A DNA stretch of 64,000 nt from Desmodesmus armatus (taxonomy: Eukaryota > Chlorophyta > Chlorophyceae > Sphaeropleales > Scenedesmaceae), in the NCBI GenBank assembly GCA_007449985.2, contig VIIQ02000042.1, forward strand, positions 62,001-126,000, in the 5' to 3' direction. Position numbers and translations under genes: made by a program. The notes beneath the pieces are model-generated. The model ran no database searches. It was not told where the DNA came from and saw only the letters and a program-made list of their open reading frames with translations. This document shows positions 50,699-63,570 of the stretch, in pieces; the stretch's first letter is position 1; each line of letters starts with the position of its first letter.

Positions 50699-50749
50699 TT
50701 TCAAATTTCAAAAAAAGAAAAAGTTGCTTTCTTTTTTTGAAATTTGAAA
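50699..50749 (-). terminator. Inverted repeat at rps3 3' end
   Basis: Perfect 22-bp arms (50699-50720 and 50728-50749) about 65 bases downstream of the rps3 stop; probable mRNA 3' stem. Confidence 0.75.
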
Positions 50750-50813
50750 TAAAAAAAAGAAATGGAAATTGAAGAAGTTCAAAAACAAACAATTTCCAGA
50801 ACTTTCATTTTTT

Positions 50814-53018
50814 TTATAAAAGATCTGAGAAAAGTGAAGGAGCTTTTGCTGTAGGTTTACGCATTTTTGTGTAACCTTTGTAAATCCATACTTTCACTCC
50901 AATGATACCATACATTGTTTGAGCTGTTTTATAGCAATAATCAATGTTTGCACGTAATGTTTGTAAAGGCACACGACCAGCACGTACCCATTCTGAACGA
51001 GCAATTTCTGCTCCATTTAAACGACCTGAAACTTGAATTTTCACTCCTTTTACTTTTGGAGTTTTCATTAAGTCTTCTTTTGCTTTTTTGATAACTCTAC
51101 GGAAAGCTTTACGTTTTTCTAAATCATCAACAATTGCATCAGCAACAGAAGAAGCTCTTGTTTTAAAGTTTTGTGGTTTAACAGAATAAAATTGAATTGA
51201 AATTTTTGGCATTAATTGAATATTTTGTTTACAAATTTTTCTTTGTTTTTGAAGTTGTTCAACAAAAACATCATGATAATTTTTATTATTATCAGCCCCT
51301 TGTTGAGAAGAATTTTTTTGTGAAATGCTGAAAAATGTTTTTGTAACTTGGTTTTTTACAATTTGACGTTGTTCTTCTGCTGATAAACCTTGAATGTTCT
51401 TTAATGAAAGACCAAATAAAAAATCAGCTTGCTGTTTTGTAAATTTTTGAATTTTACGTAAATGTTTACGAGCATCAGAAATTGTTGATAAATACAAGAA
51501 AAGATTTTTTGAACGATGTTGTTGCACCATTCCTTGTAAAGAATCAACAAATTTCATAGTATTTTTTTCTGCTCCAAATTCTGAAGAAAAGTTTTGATAT
51601 TTTTTTTGAATTGCTTTTTCTGTTAATACAGCAACTTTTGATGCAAATTTTTGACGTTCAAGAGATGTTGGTTCTTTTCCACGAGAAGTTAAAGATTGGT
51701 TTGTTTTTCGAAGAGCAATATATTTTTTGAAATTTTGTAAAAAACGAATTCTTTGGAAATATGAAAAAGTTTTTGTTTTTGAAAATTTTCCAAAAACAAG
51801 ATATTCTTTTCTTAAACGTTCCATTTTCTTGAAAGCTTTTTGTTGAAGTGATTTTAATAATTTTGTTAATACAGGAATTGAAAGTTTTTCAAAACGTTGG
51901 AAACGTTCAAAACTCCATTTTTTTTGTGATCCAAATGGTACATAATGAAATTCACCAAATTTTTGAATTTGAGAATTTTTTGAGTTTTGAAAAAATTTAT
52001 TCCAAAAAAGCATTTCTGCTTTTAATGCATTGAAAAATGAAAGATTTGTTTGTGACATATAAAAATTCACAAATTTTGAACATGATCTTGAAGAATTTGA
52101 TTTTTGTGAACGAGATTGAACAAAATCAAAGAAAGCTTTTTGTTTCATTGAAACATTTTGTCCACTACGTGAGTACATTCCAAAATTTTTTCCTGAACGA
52201 ACACCTGAAAAGATATTTTTCTTTTTATTTTTTTGATCAAATCCTCTGCCTCCGCTTTGTGGTGCAGTCGAAAAACGGAAATTTCTTCTATCAGCTTTTG
52301 GCTGAGAATTTTTCTTTAAAAATGAACGTAGATTGTTTTTAAAAAATACTCGTGCATTTGGATCATATTTTTTCACAATTTTTTTATTGTTTTTAAGAAC
52401 AACAAATTTTCCTAAAAAACGCTGACGAAAAGATGCAAATGCTTTTTTCTTATTGAAAGAAACTTCTCTGCTTTGAAGACCTCTTTGTTTTTTGAAAGTT
52501 TCAGATGAAGATGTTTTTTCAGAATTTGTTTTTGTTGGAGACATTACTGCTCCTTCATTCTGATTTTTCATATTTTGAGACCCTGAGTGATCTTCAAGAG
52601 TTTTTGTATTTGTTAATGAAGAACCATCATTGGCAAAATTTCTGAATTTTCCTTTTTTTGCTGTTTTTTCTAAAAGAACATGGTTTTTCAATAAATTATG
52701 AAGAATTTCTGGTTGAACATCAAAATTTTCAAATGCTGTTTTGATAACTTGACAATTTTGGGCATGAATTTGAATTCCAATTTCATAAGGAATTAATCCA
52801 CGAACAATTTGAATATGTGAAATTTTTGGCATGTTTTCTGAATTTTTGAATTTTTTATCAAATAATTCAGTTAGAATTTTTGATAAATTTTGACGTAAAA
52901 ATTTGTCTTCTAAAACTGATTGTGCATATTGATGTTTTTGAAAACGAGCAAACCATACTGATTGATGTTTTTTTGTAATTCCAACGCGAAAACCTAATGG
53001 ATGAATTTTTTGTCCCAT
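50814..53018 (-). CDS. rps3: Small ribosomal subunit protein uS3 with a large central insertion
   Basis: Protein S3 forms part of the mRNA entry tunnel of the 30S subunit. The 734-residue product is over three times the bacterial length of about 230. The N-terminus [26 protein letters not shown] is diagnostic, followed by part of the KH domain ([20 protein letters not shown] near residue 70-90). From about residue 130 to 570 there is a Lys/Ser/Phe-rich insertion with a Gly/Arg-rich patch. The conserved C-terminal domain returns near residue 600 with [59 protein letters not shown] and [12 protein letters not shown]. Long rps3 inserts are known in Chlorophyceae. Whether the insert is removed as an intein or stays in the ribosome cannot be told; I see no intein splice motifs. 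Confidence 0.95.
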   Translation of the reverse strand: MGQKIHPLGFRVGITKKHQSVWFARFQKHQYAQSVLEDKFLRQNLSKILTELFDKKFKNSENMPKISHIQIVRGLIPYEIGIQIHAQNCQVIKTAFENFDVQPEILHNLLKNHVLLEKTAKKGKFRNFANDGSSLTNTKTLEDHSGSQNMKNQNEGAVMSPTKTNSEKTSSSETFKKQRGLQSREVSFNKKKAFASFRQRFLGKFVVLKNNKKIVKKYDPNARVFFKNNLRSFLKKNSQPKADRRNFRFSTAPQSGGRGFDQKNKKKNIFSGVRSGKNFGMYSRSGQNVSMKQKAFFDFVQSRSQKSNSSRSCSKFVNFYMSQTNLSFFNALKAEMLFWNKFFQNSKNSQIQKFGEFHYVPFGSQKKWSFERFQRFEKLSIPVLTKLLKSLQQKAFKKMERLRKEYLVFGKFSKTKTFSYFQRIRFLQNFKKYIALRKTNQSLTSRGKEPTSLERQKFASKVAVLTEKAIQKKYQNFSSEFGAEKNTMKFVDSLQGMVQQHRSKNLFLYLSTISDARKHLRKIQKFTKQQADFLFGLSLKNIQGLSAEEQRQIVKNQVTKTFFSISQKNSSQQGADNNKNYHDVFVEQLQKQRKICKQNIQLMPKISIQFYSVKPQNFKTRASSVADAIVDDLEKRKAFRRVIKKAKEDLMKTPKVKGVKIQVSGRLNGAEIARSEWVRAGRVPLQTLRANIDYCYKTAQTMYGIIGVKVWIYKGYTKMRKPTAKAPSLFSDLL

Positions 53019-53445
53019 ATTTTTGGTAAAGGTTATTTTTTTTGAGAGTTTTTCAAAATGAAATTCTCAAAAGAAATTTTGAACTTTTCTTTTTTATTGA
53101 GAAATAAAAAAAAAGCTCATCTAAAAAAAGATTCATTTTTTCTCTAGTAAAGACTGTTTACTTCTCTCAAATTTTTTGAAACAAAAGATTTGTCATAATT
53201 TTAGAAAAACAAAAAATCAGAAAGAAAAAGAACTGTACTTCAAACTTTCAAAAGAAACAGAATTCGAAATTCAAAAATGTTTCAAAAAAGAAAAAGTCAC
53301 TTTTTAAGAAAAAGAAATTTGCTTCCATAAGACTTTGGAAAATCTGAGAGAAGACTGAAGAAAAAACCGTAAAAATCAAAAGAAAAATATCTTTTCCAAT
53401 TGTAAAATAAAAAAGAGAAAAAGTCAAAAAACTTCAAAAAAAATT
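53019..53445. other. Spacer chlN-rps3
   Basis: About 430 bases of A/T-rich DNA with no gene, tRNA or clear stem-loop. It should contain the chlN 3' end and rps3 leader. Confidence 0.5.
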
Positions 53446-55414
<1,969 letters not shown>

Positions 55415-55450
55415 CAAATATATTTGTTTTTGAAAAAACAAATATATTTG
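55415..55450. other. Isolated perfect hairpin
   Basis: A 17-bp inverted repeat (55415-55431 and 55434-55450) built on CAAATATATTTG, not adjacent to any gene I can call. It resembles the gene-end stems elsewhere and so may mark the end of an unrecognised transcript. Confidence 0.55.
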
Positions 55451-55860
55451 ATTTACCTGTTTAAGGATAAATACTCTATTTAACTGAAATTCATACTTGC
55501 ATGAACATTTATTTGTCTTGGTTGGTTATCCTAAATCAATAAAGTTGACCAACTCCCTTGGGTTCAGATTGCTTTCTTTGCCAATATATCTTTTGTTATT
55601 TGTCGGAGAGAGAAATTTGTGAGGGCACCGCTGACCCCAACCAGGTGTAAGGCTTAAACAAAGCCCCGGCGGTGCGGGGCGAAGCAGAGTATAGCAAATT
55701 TGAAAAGATTAACATATGGGGACTGAAAGAAGCAACTGATATAAAGGAGAACAACAATGAAATCAATTCGGCTTCAAAACTGTGTAAAAAAATTTCCCTT
55801 TTTACAGCTTTTTTAGAATTCAAAAAAAAAAGAACAAAAATTTTATATATTTGAATTATA
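55451..55860. other. Balanced-composition, structured stretch of unknown nature
   Basis: In the rpoB2-chlN spacer, about 55480-55630 and 55690-55790 have a lower A+T content than normal spacers and include complementary words (GGTTGGTTATCC with GGATAA, GTTGGT with ACCAAC), interrupted by a repeat island at 55618-55690 containing GCCCCGGCGGTGCGGGGC. No frame is convincing. A structured RNA, for example a trans-splicing partner of psaA, is possible but unproven; I find no tRNA, RNase P or group II domain V signature. Confidence 0.3.
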
Positions 55861-55984
55861 TAAAAATTTTCATTTTTGAGTTTTTATTATTTCAAATTTA
55901 TTTTTAGTCATCTTTCTGACTTTTTCATTTGAAACCAATTTATTTGCTTTTTAGGAGAGGGTCAAACTGCCTGTGTAATGGCTA

Positions 55985-56240
55985 TGCCCAAACCCTATAC
56001 CCAGGCACCGCCCCGCCGGGGCTTTGCCCTCCGCCTGCTTCGCCGGCGGTGCGACGCAAAGCAGGCGGAAGGCTTTGCCCCCTGACCCCTCCGCTCCGCT
56101 TTGCGGATTGCCGAGGTTTGGGCGTAACCCTCTGCGAAGCAGAACCCCAGCGGTCCGCAAAGCAGAGCAGAGTGGTGCTCTACTGCGCAAAGGGTTACCC
56201 ACTGGTGGGGGGCTAAGGAGTACTAAAGGCGCAGGCTCCT
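55985..56240. repeat. Repeat island downstream of rpoB2
   Basis: GGCACCGCCCCGCCGGGGC, CGCCTGCTTCGCCGGCGGTGCG, GCAAAGCAGGCGGAAGGCTTTGCCCC, CCGCTCCGCTTTGCGG and CCGCAAAGCAGAGCAGAG. CCTGCTTCGCCGGCGG is shared with 1191-1211 and with 61230-61250. Frames of 76 to 134 codons on both strands are artefacts. Confidence 0.85.
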
Positions 56241-56442
56241 TTGTGGATAGATAAATGATAAAAAAAAAGAAAAAAAATAAACAACAGTTGAGTACAAAAA
56301 AAAATGAAAGCTTAATATGCTCTCCTGAAAAACAAAAATCTCTGCACAGACTCAATCCTTTTCTACTTCACTTGCAATTTTTACAAAGAGAAAGATATGA
56401 AGAGAAAAAAATGTTTTGTATAAAACAAAAAGAAAGTACAGT

Positions 56443-58347
56443 TTACGGTAATTGCATTAAATGCTCAATTTGAGTTAAAAATCCTTTTTTATTTAATCTA
56501 TAAAGTCCCATATCTAAACATAAAGCTTGAAGCTCACAAACTAAAACTTTAAAAGATTCTGGTGTTCCAATATAAATAGGCATATTTAAAAGAATGTTTG
56601 ACCATAAAGTCATACGACCACTAATATCATCTGATTTGATTGTAAGCATTTCTAATAAAACAAAAGCAGCTCCATATGCTTCAATAGCCCACACTTCCAT
56701 TTCTCCTAATCTTTGGCCCCCATATTTTGAACGACCTTTTAAAGGTTGTTGAGTAACTAATGAATAGGGACCAGTTGATCGGGCATGAATTTTATCATCA
56801 ACCAAATGCACAAGTTTTAAAATGTAAGAAACACCTACTGTAACAGGATTTTCATATGGTTCACCAGTACGACCATCAAAAATTTGAATTTTTCCAGGAT
56901 AACAAGGATTAAAAAGCCATTTTTGTGATGTTTTTTTACGAGCTTCATAAAGTTTTGAAAAAGTAAAACTACGTGATGCTTGGGGACCATAAATTTCATC
57001 AAACGGCTGAATACGGTAATATTGTTGTAAATATTTTGATGCTAGACCTAAAATACATTCATAAATTTGCCCCACATTCATACGTGATGGCACACCTAAT
57101 GGATTTAGAACCATATCCAATGGAGTTCCATCAGGTAAAAAAGGCATATCTGGAACAGGAAGAATTTGTGAAACAATTCCTTTATTTCCATGTCTTCCAG
57201 ACATTTTATCTCCAACTTGAATTTTTCTTTTTTCAACTAAATAAACTTGAACTTTTTCTGGTTTTTGAAAATATGTTTCTCCAGTTTGAACAACACCTTT
57301 TGTTCTTTCTTTTTTCCTAAAAAAAGAAATTTTAGGATTTTGAGAGACAAGAGGGACAAAAAAAGATTTCTCTTTTTTGTTCTTTGTTCTTAAAGAAAAA
57401 AGATTTGGATTTTCAAAAAAGATATCCTTTCCTAAAATCGAATTTTTTTGATTCAAAAAAGGATTTCGAAATATATTTTGATCTTTTTGACTTCTTTCTG
57501 GAAGTTGCTGCCATACATTTTTTCTCTGGAAAGATGAGAAACTTTTCTTTCTTGAAATTTCTGAAATTTTTTCATTTGAAAAATTTAAAATTTTAATTTC
57601 AAGAACTTTTGCTTTTAAACCTTTTGGAGTACGTAATGAACTATCTCTCATAGGAATAAGTTCTTTTTCAAGAATTGTATACAATAACTTTTCATATGCT
57701 GAAACAAATTTTTTTTGAACAGGAGTCACTTTTCCTACTAAGATATCTCCTTCTTTTACTGAAGTTCCTCTTTTTACAATACCCCTTTCATCTAAATGAG
57801 AAAGTTGACTTTCAGGAATTTCTGGAATTTTTTTTGTTATTTGTTCTTTTCCTAATTTTGTACTTCTTGTTTCAACTTCATAAGATTCAATATGAATAGA
57901 TGTATAAATATCTTCTGTTACTAAACGTTGACTAATCAAAATAGCATCTTCATAATTATAGCCTTCCCAAGGCATATAAGCAATAAAAATATTTTTTCCA
58001 AGGCATAATTCACCTCCTAAACTTGTTGAAGAATCAGCTAGAATATCTCCTGATTGTACCCATTCACCTTCACGAACTAAAGGTCGTTGGAAAAGAAGCG
58101 TGTCTTGATTTGATCTTTGATATTTTTGCAAAATATATTTTTTACTTCTTTCTGTTTTTTCTTTTTTTGAAGAAAAAAGAGCTGATTGTGTTTTTCCAAA
58201 GAAAGATGTTTCAAAAAATGAAGAAAAAGTACACTTTGTTAAAGAAGTGAAATATTGAATGGATTTTTCATTCTTTTGAGAAAAAGAAAAAAGAGGTGAA
58301 AACACATTTTTTCTATAGAATTGAATTTGTTTGTTTTTTCCATTCAT
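56443..58347 (-). CDS. rpoB: RNA polymerase beta subunit, C-terminal fragment
   Basis: Second half of the plastid RNA polymerase beta subunit (rpoB2 or rpoBb in related algae), 634 residues. After about 75 low-complexity residues it picks up the family at [16 protein letters not shown], with the hallmark [20 protein letters not shown] and [23 protein letters not shown] Lys/Phe/Asn insert spans residues 270-360. Then follow [20 protein letters not shown] with [26 protein letters not shown], and [20 protein letters not shown] close to the end. The preceding frame ends 550 bases upstream, so the split falls between the VIKV-like strand and the YTRSNQ region of bacterial RpoB. A split here is a known Chlorophyceae trait. 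The start MNGKNKQ is the first ATG and may not be exact. Confidence 0.95.
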   Translation of the reverse strand: MNGKNKQIQFYRKNVFSPLFSFSQKNEKSIQYFTSLTKCTFSSFFETSFFGKTQSALFSSKKEKTERSKKYILQKYQRSNQDTLLFQRPLVREGEWVQSGDILADSSTSLGGELCLGKNIFIAYMPWEGYNYEDAILISQRLVTEDIYTSIHIESYEVETRSTKLGKEQITKKIPEIPESQLSHLDERGIVKRGTSVKEGDILVGKVTPVQKKFVSAYEKLLYTILEKELIPMRDSSLRTPKGLKAKVLEIKILNFSNEKISEISRKKSFSSFQRKNVWQQLPERSQKDQNIFRNPFLNQKNSILGKDIFFENPNLFSLRTKNKKEKSFFVPLVSQNPKISFFRKKERTKGVVQTGETYFQKPEKVQVYLVEKRKIQVGDKMSGRHGNKGIVSQILPVPDMPFLPDGTPLDMVLNPLGVPSRMNVGQIYECILGLASKYLQQYYRIQPFDEIYGPQASRSFTFSKLYEARKKTSQKWLFNPCYPGKIQIFDGRTGEPYENPVTVGVSYILKLVHLVDDKIHARSTGPYSLVTQQPLKGRSKYGGQRLGEMEVWAIEAYGAAFVLLEMLTIKSDDISGRMTLWSNILLNMPIYIGTPESFKVLVCELQALCLDMGLYRLNKKGFLTQIEHLMQLP

Positions 58348-58900
58348 AATTTTAAAAGGAGAAAGTTTCTAAAATTTTTGTCTACTTTTTCAGATTTGAA
58401 CTTTTTGATTTCTCTAAAACTCTCAAAACAATTTTTGAATACTTCTTTTTCAAAAATGGAAAAGAAATATTCAAAAAAGAAAAAAATTGGATTTTTCTCT
58501 TTTTGCTTAAATTGAAAGTCAAAAAATGAAAGGAAAAGAAATGAAAAGGCGAATAGAACAAAAAAAACAAAGTGCAAAAGAGTCTTTTCACTTTTTAAGG
58601 TTTTTTTTTCCAAAATTATGTTCTCCACAATTTTGGAAAAAAAACTGGAAGAATTTTTTCAAATCAAAATATAAAAGAATTTTTCCTAAAGTTCACATTT
58701 TGCATTTTCTTAAAAAACAAACTTTCTGGAAAAAAAGGAGAGTGTTTAAGAAATCAAAAGAGGAAGAAAAAGAAAATTTTTCAAAAACTCAAATTTGAGA
58801 AAAACCTTCATTCAAAAGAAAATTGTTTCTTTTACATTTTTTGAAAAATAAAGAAAGTTTTTCATTTTTCAAAACAAAAGAGAGAGAAAAAATGAAAAAG
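58348..58900. other. Spacer splitting rpoB
   Basis: 553 bases separate the middle and C-terminal rpoB frames. They hold A/T runs and short opposed frames (58526-58798 plus, 58344-58628 minus) of lysine or phenylalanine-rich nonsense. I see no group I or II intron boundary, so the fragments are probably translated separately. Confidence 0.55.
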
Positions 58901-60112
58901 TTAAAAAACATAAATAAAAATACTTGATCCACTTGAATGCATTACATATCCACTTTTTTTTGCAAAAACAGCATGTCCAGAATCGCTCATTACTCGTGCT
59001 TCTAAACCAGTTCCTAAAAAAGGACGTTCTGGTTTTAAAATTGGAACAGCTTGACGTTGCATGTTTGAACCCATTAAAGCTCTATTTGCATCATCATGTT
59101 CTAAAAAAGGAATAAATGAAGTTGCAACTGAAATCATTTGAAGGGGGGAAACTCCAAGTAAAGCTAAACGATGAGACTTCATACGCACAAAACGTTTTCC
59201 AAGACGAACAGGAATAGAACTTTTTGGTAAAAATCCTAAAGGTGTAAGATTTAAATCAGGGGTAGCAATTTTAAAATGTTCTTCTTGTTCAGGATCAAGG
59301 AAAAAAACTCCTGCATTTTTTTGAATTTGGCCTTTTAAAATTTTATAAAATGGTGATTTTAAAAGCCCAGAAGATGAAAGTTTTGCATAAGTAGTTAAAG
59401 AGTTTACTAATCCGGTGTTTTTTCCTTCGGGAGTTTCAATTGGACAAATACGACCATAGTGAGAAGGATGAATTCCACGAATAGCAAGCGTTGCAGTATC
59501 ACGTGAAACCCCCCCTGGCCCTAGAGAAGTTAAACGTCGTTTATGAGTAATTTCAGCTAATGGGTTGATTTGATCCATAAACTGTGAAAGAGGATGTGTC
59601 CCAAAAAATTCACGAAAAGCACCATTTATTGGACGTGTATTTAAAAATGATTGAAGGTGGAAAGTTGAATTTTGTTGTACAGAACGAGAAGGGAGAGCTC
59701 CACTCTGCATCTGGGCAGAAGTGCGTTGACCAGACACTGGGGGTGAAAAAAAGTTTCCAGAGGAATTCAATTTTAAACGAATTGATTTTTCAAGGCGAAG
59801 AAAGCCAATACTGAAAATTTCTTGAAGACATTCTCCTGAACTTCGAACTCTTTTATTTTTTAAATGATCAATATCATCAACTTCAAAAACTCCATCTTGC
59901 ATTTTCATTAGATAATCTGTTGCAAGTAAAAGATCCAAAACTGTTAATGTTGTTTGCTCTGAAGGAATAGTCAATCCAAGTTTTTTATTTATTGATAACC
60001 GACCTTGTTTTCCTAAATCATACATTCGTGGATTCATAAACTTATTAAAAAACCATTTTCGTCCTAAATCAAAAGAATCAAGTTTTTTTGTGCTTAAAGA
60101 ACTATATTTCAT
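58901..60112 (-). CDS. rpoB: RNA polymerase beta subunit, middle fragment
   Basis: 403 residues covering the centre of RpoB: KFMNPRMYDLGKQGRLSINKKL, then LLLATDYLMKMQDGVFEVDDIDHLKNKRVRSSGECLQ, then the rifampicin-pocket region FFGTHPLSQFMDQINPLAEI with THKRRLTSLGPGGVSRDTA, and HPSHYGRICPIETPEGKNTGLVNSL. A short insert (SGQRTSAQMQSGALPSR) lies before it. It ends SSGSSIFIYVF where bacterial RpoB reaches the split site. The frame overlaps the upstream fragment by 11 bases at ATGAAATATAG. Codons just before this ATG (FSVPREKGVLQ) also read as coding, so the ATG is probably internal and the fragment belongs with the upstream one after a frameshift. Confidence 0.93.
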   Translation of the reverse strand: MKYSSLSTKKLDSFDLGRKWFFNKFMNPRMYDLGKQGRLSINKKLGLTIPSEQTTLTVLDLLLATDYLMKMQDGVFEVDDIDHLKNKRVRSSGECLQEIFSIGFLRLEKSIRLKLNSSGNFFSPPVSGQRTSAQMQSGALPSRSVQQNSTFHLQSFLNTRPINGAFREFFGTHPLSQFMDQINPLAEITHKRRLTSLGPGGVSRDTATLAIRGIHPSHYGRICPIETPEGKNTGLVNSLTTYAKLSSSGLLKSPFYKILKGQIQKNAGVFFLDPEQEEHFKIATPDLNLTPLGFLPKSSIPVRLGKRFVRMKSHRLALLGVSPLQMISVATSFIPFLEHDDANRALMGSNMQRQAVPILKPERPFLGTGLEARVMSDSGHAVFAKKSGYVMHSSGSSIFIYVF

Positions 60113-60992
60113 TTGGAGAACTCCTTTTTCTCGCGGAACAGAAAATTGATTTTTTGTTTTTTTTTTCTTCTGTTAATAAAGCAGTCTTTTTCTCAGATAA
60201 AGATAAAGAAGTTATTGATTTGTTTGAAGTTTTTTTAAGCTTTAAAAGTTTTTGAATTTGTTCCCAAGCTTGTTGAGGACTTGATACATATGGATATTTT
60301 GGTTCTTTTGAAGAATTGGATTTCTTCAATTTTTCTATTTCCTTTGTAAAACTTTCAAATAAATTGGTTGGTTTTGAAACAGAATTATAAATATATTTTT
60401 CACTTAAACCCATTCCTAATAAAAACCATAATAAAGGAATTTTTGGACCTTTTTTCATTTTTGCCCACATAGAAAAATCTTTTTCTGTTTCTAATCGAAG
60501 CCATGTTCCTTTTGAACAAATAATATCTGCATAAAAACGATGAAAAGTTGTTATTGGCTTTTCTGACCATTTGCTTGAAAAAACTTCATGCTTATTTTCA
60601 CGAAAATAAATACCTGGACTTCTTACTAATTGATGAATAATTACTCGAGGAGAACCATTCAAAACAAAATGTCCTCGGTTTGTCATAAGCGGAAAATGTG
60701 CAAGAAGCACCCATTTCAAATAAATTCGCTTTTTTTTCCTATCTGTCAACTGCACAGGAACATAAAATTTTGCAACATAACTTTTTTTAAAAAAAAGAGC
60801 TTGTTCAATTGAATATAAAGGTTTTGTAAATCGATAATATTCAGGGTAGAAAAAAATTTCAATTTGTTTTTCAACATTTGTAATAGGATTTCTTTTTTGA
60901 ATTTCTTCAACAATGCCTTTTTCCAATAAATAAAAAAAACCTTGTCTCTGAATTTCTAAAAAATCAGGAAGAAAATAATTTGCATGCACCAT
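60102..60992 (-). CDS. rpoB: RNA polymerase beta subunit, N-terminal fragment
   Basis: 296 residues from the N-terminus of RpoB. MVHANYFLPDFLEIQRQGFF is the plastid family start, followed by IEIFFYPEYYRF, YVAKFYVPVQLTDRKKKRIY, and the core VLLAHFPLMTNRGHFVLNGSPRVIIHQLVRSPGIYF and CSKGTWLRLE. The last 30 residues become Lys-rich and end in an out-of-frame tail (FCSARKRSSPNEI). The tail starts at a run of ten A; with nine A the frame would continue as NQFSVPREKGVLQ into the middle fragment. So N-terminal plus middle fragments would be about 700 residues, the expected size of rpoB1 in related algae. Whether the shift is real, corrected by slippage, or a sequencing error is open. Confidence 0.93.
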   Translation of the reverse strand: MVHANYFLPDFLEIQRQGFFYLLEKGIVEEIQKRNPITNVEKQIEIFFYPEYYRFTKPLYSIEQALFFKKSYVAKFYVPVQLTDRKKKRIYLKWVLLAHFPLMTNRGHFVLNGSPRVIIHQLVRSPGIYFRENKHEVFSSKWSEKPITTFHRFYADIICSKGTWLRLETEKDFSMWAKMKKGPKIPLLWFLLGMGLSEKYIYNSVSKPTNLFESFTKEIEKLKKSNSSKEPKYPYVSSPQQAWEQIQKLLKLKKTSNKSITSLSLSEKKTALLTEEKKNKKSIFCSARKRSSPNEI

Positions 60993-61137
60993 AAAAAAAA
61001 GAAAATATTTTTTGAGTAAAGAAGCTCATTCAAGAAAAAATGAAATAAAGCAAAGAAGATAAAAGATTTGCATAGCTTTTCATAAAAATTTCTCTTACTT
61101 TTCCTCCTTTCAATTGCGGAGTACAATTTTTCTGATC

Positions 61138-61350
61138 TTTTGCTCCCTCTCCGCTTTTCTGCCAGGGCTCTGCTTCGCTTGCGCAGCAAAGCAACGCGGA
61201 GCGCAAGCGAAGCCTGGGCATAGCCCCTCCGCCTGCTTCGCCGGCGGTGCGGAGCGCAGCAATCCGCTTTGCCGGCGTAGCAGAGCTTTGCGGAGTGCAA
61301 AGCGGAGGGGCTTTGCCCAGGCTGTGCAAAGCCAGGGCTTTACCCCCCAC
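61138..61350. repeat. Repeat island between rpoB and psbF
   Basis: CTCTGCTTCGCTTGCGCAGCAAAGCAACGCGGAGCGCAAGCGAAGCC, CCGCCTGCTTCGCCGGCGGTGCGG, and CCGGCGTAGCAGAGCTTTGCGGAGTGCAAAG, shared with the islands at 27424-27520 and 55985-56240. Frames up to 133 codons on both strands are artefacts. Confidence 0.85.
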
Positions 61351-61359
61351 AAAGCAAAA

Positions 61360-62324
<965 letters not shown>

Positions 62325-62654
62325 TTTTTCAAATTTGTTTGAATAAACCAAATTTGCTTTTTTTGCAAAGCAGTGAAATTTTCTCTATTCTTTTTAATGA
62401 AAATACAGCATCTCTAAAACTTCAATGCAAAAAAATTCAAAAAAATCCAAAAGGTCCATTTTAAATGGAATTTATCTGGCCTTTTTTCAAATTGGGTATT
62501 CTCTTGCATAAAATTATTGAAAAAAACTCTATTCAAATTTTTTCAGAAAAAAATGAATGAACATTGTTCATTTCTTTTGAAATTTGTGTTATTTATTTGA
62601 TAGAAAAGACATTTTTCTTTTTTGCTATGAAAAGCTAGAAGCACCCATTCATGT

Positions 62655-62760
62655 AGTGAGCTGCAGTAAACCTCCCTCATTTGTTCTGCTGCCATACGCA
62701 CTGCACCGTTGAGGCAAAGCCTCTGCTTTGCCTCAACAGAGAAAAGCAATCTGCAAAGAG
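62655..62760. repeat. Repeat with perfect palindrome between psbF and psbL
   Basis: GTTGAGGCAAAGC (62708-62720) pairs exactly with GCTTTGCCTCAAC (62725-62737) around a CTCT loop; flanked by CTGCACC and AGAGAAAAGCAATC. It is a small member of the dispersed family in an unusually clean hairpin form. The rest of 62325-62965 shows no gene. Confidence 0.8.
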
Positions 62761-62965
62761 CAGATAAGAAAGATGCAGAAGAAGACAAATGAACCCTGAA
62801 GGGATAGAAACTATCAGTGTTTACATACAAATGAAAAAAAGGAAAATAACAGAAAAAATTGTAAAAATAAAGAAATGGCTAAAATATACCAAATGAAGAA
62901 GTTACTCATTTTTCTTTTTGAGAAATAAAAAAATTGGAATATTTTAGACCTAGAAGATTTTCACT

Positions 62966-63082
62966 ATGGCTAGACCGAATCCCAATAAACAAGTTGTAGA
63001 ATTAAACCGTACGAGTCTTTATTGGGGACTATTATTAATCTTTGTATTAGCTGTTCTTTTCTCTTCTTACATTTTCAACTAA
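62966..63082 (+). CDS. psbL: Photosystem II subunit PsbL
   Basis: Small membrane subunit at the photosystem II dimer interface, needed for normal electron flow at the QA site. The 38-residue product [20 protein letters not shown] then [18 protein letters not shown] matches the family over its full length, with one C-terminal membrane helix. Too short for many ORF finders. The start is a plain ATG, without the ACG editing site known in some plants. It forms the psbF-psbL pair seen in other Chlorophyceae. Confidence 0.98.
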
Positions 63083-63436
63083 TTTTTTTTCATTACAAGA
63101 AGTGTTTTTGTTTTCAAATTCAAAAGATTCTTTTGTAAGAAATGTATTTTGAAACAAAAATAGTAAACTTGTAAAAAGTACTCAAAAATGTATCTTTCTT
63201 GAAAATGTGAACTTTCCTCAATTCTCTGCATTCCATTACCATTTTGCAAAGCAAATTGGTAATTGGCTACAAATACAGTACCAGATAAATTGCAAAAAAA
63301 AAGACAAAACTTCACAAAAAGGAAAGAGAAAGAACCAAAATAATGAAAAAAAGAAATTTCTAAAATTTTGGTTACCAAAGAAGTACAAACTCACAAAATT
63401 TCTTTTTAAGAAATTGAAACTATGGATTTATTTGTT

Positions 63437-63540
63437 GTTTTAGTGTTAGCTTTTGCTAACACTAAAACTTTTGTTTCTATTTTTGAATAAAAAAATTGTC
63501 ATCTTTTTTTTTTCAAAAATTCAAAAAAAAGATGACAATT
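63437..63540. terminator. Two perfect stem-loops between psbL and trnL
   Basis: Arms 63437-63450 and 63455-63468 (14 bp, TTTT loop) and arms 63494-63511 and 63523-63540 (18 bp). They lie 355 bases or more past psbL and just before trnL. They may end the psbF-psbL transcript. The 63083-63436 stretch between shows no gene. Confidence 0.6.
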
Positions 63541-63553
63541 CAAAAAAAAAATG

Positions 63554-63559
63554 TTATAA
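63554..63559 (+). promoter_or_regulatory. Candidate -10 box of trnL
   Basis: TATAAT lies 12 bases before the mature trnL 5' end (63571). No clear -35 box precedes it at the right spacing, partly because the hairpin occupies that place. The site could equally be chance in A/T-rich DNA. Confidence 0.3.
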
Positions 63560-63570
63560 TAAAAAAAAAT

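Noticed and set aside
50814..53018. Intein in rps3
   Set aside because: No Cys/Ser start, no His-Asn plus Cys/Ser/Thr end and no block B-like TxxH at the insert edges that I can see.
58526..58798. Basic 90-codon plus-strand frame between the rpoB fragments
   Set aside because: Lys/Phe low-complexity sequence overlapped by similar minus-strand frames; no leader, no similarity to a known ribosomal protein.
63421..63490. 22-codon frame MDLFVVLVLAFANTKTF as a small photosystem gene
   Set aside because: It falls across the perfect stem-loop at 63437-63468 and matches none of petG, petL, psbJ, psbT or psaJ.
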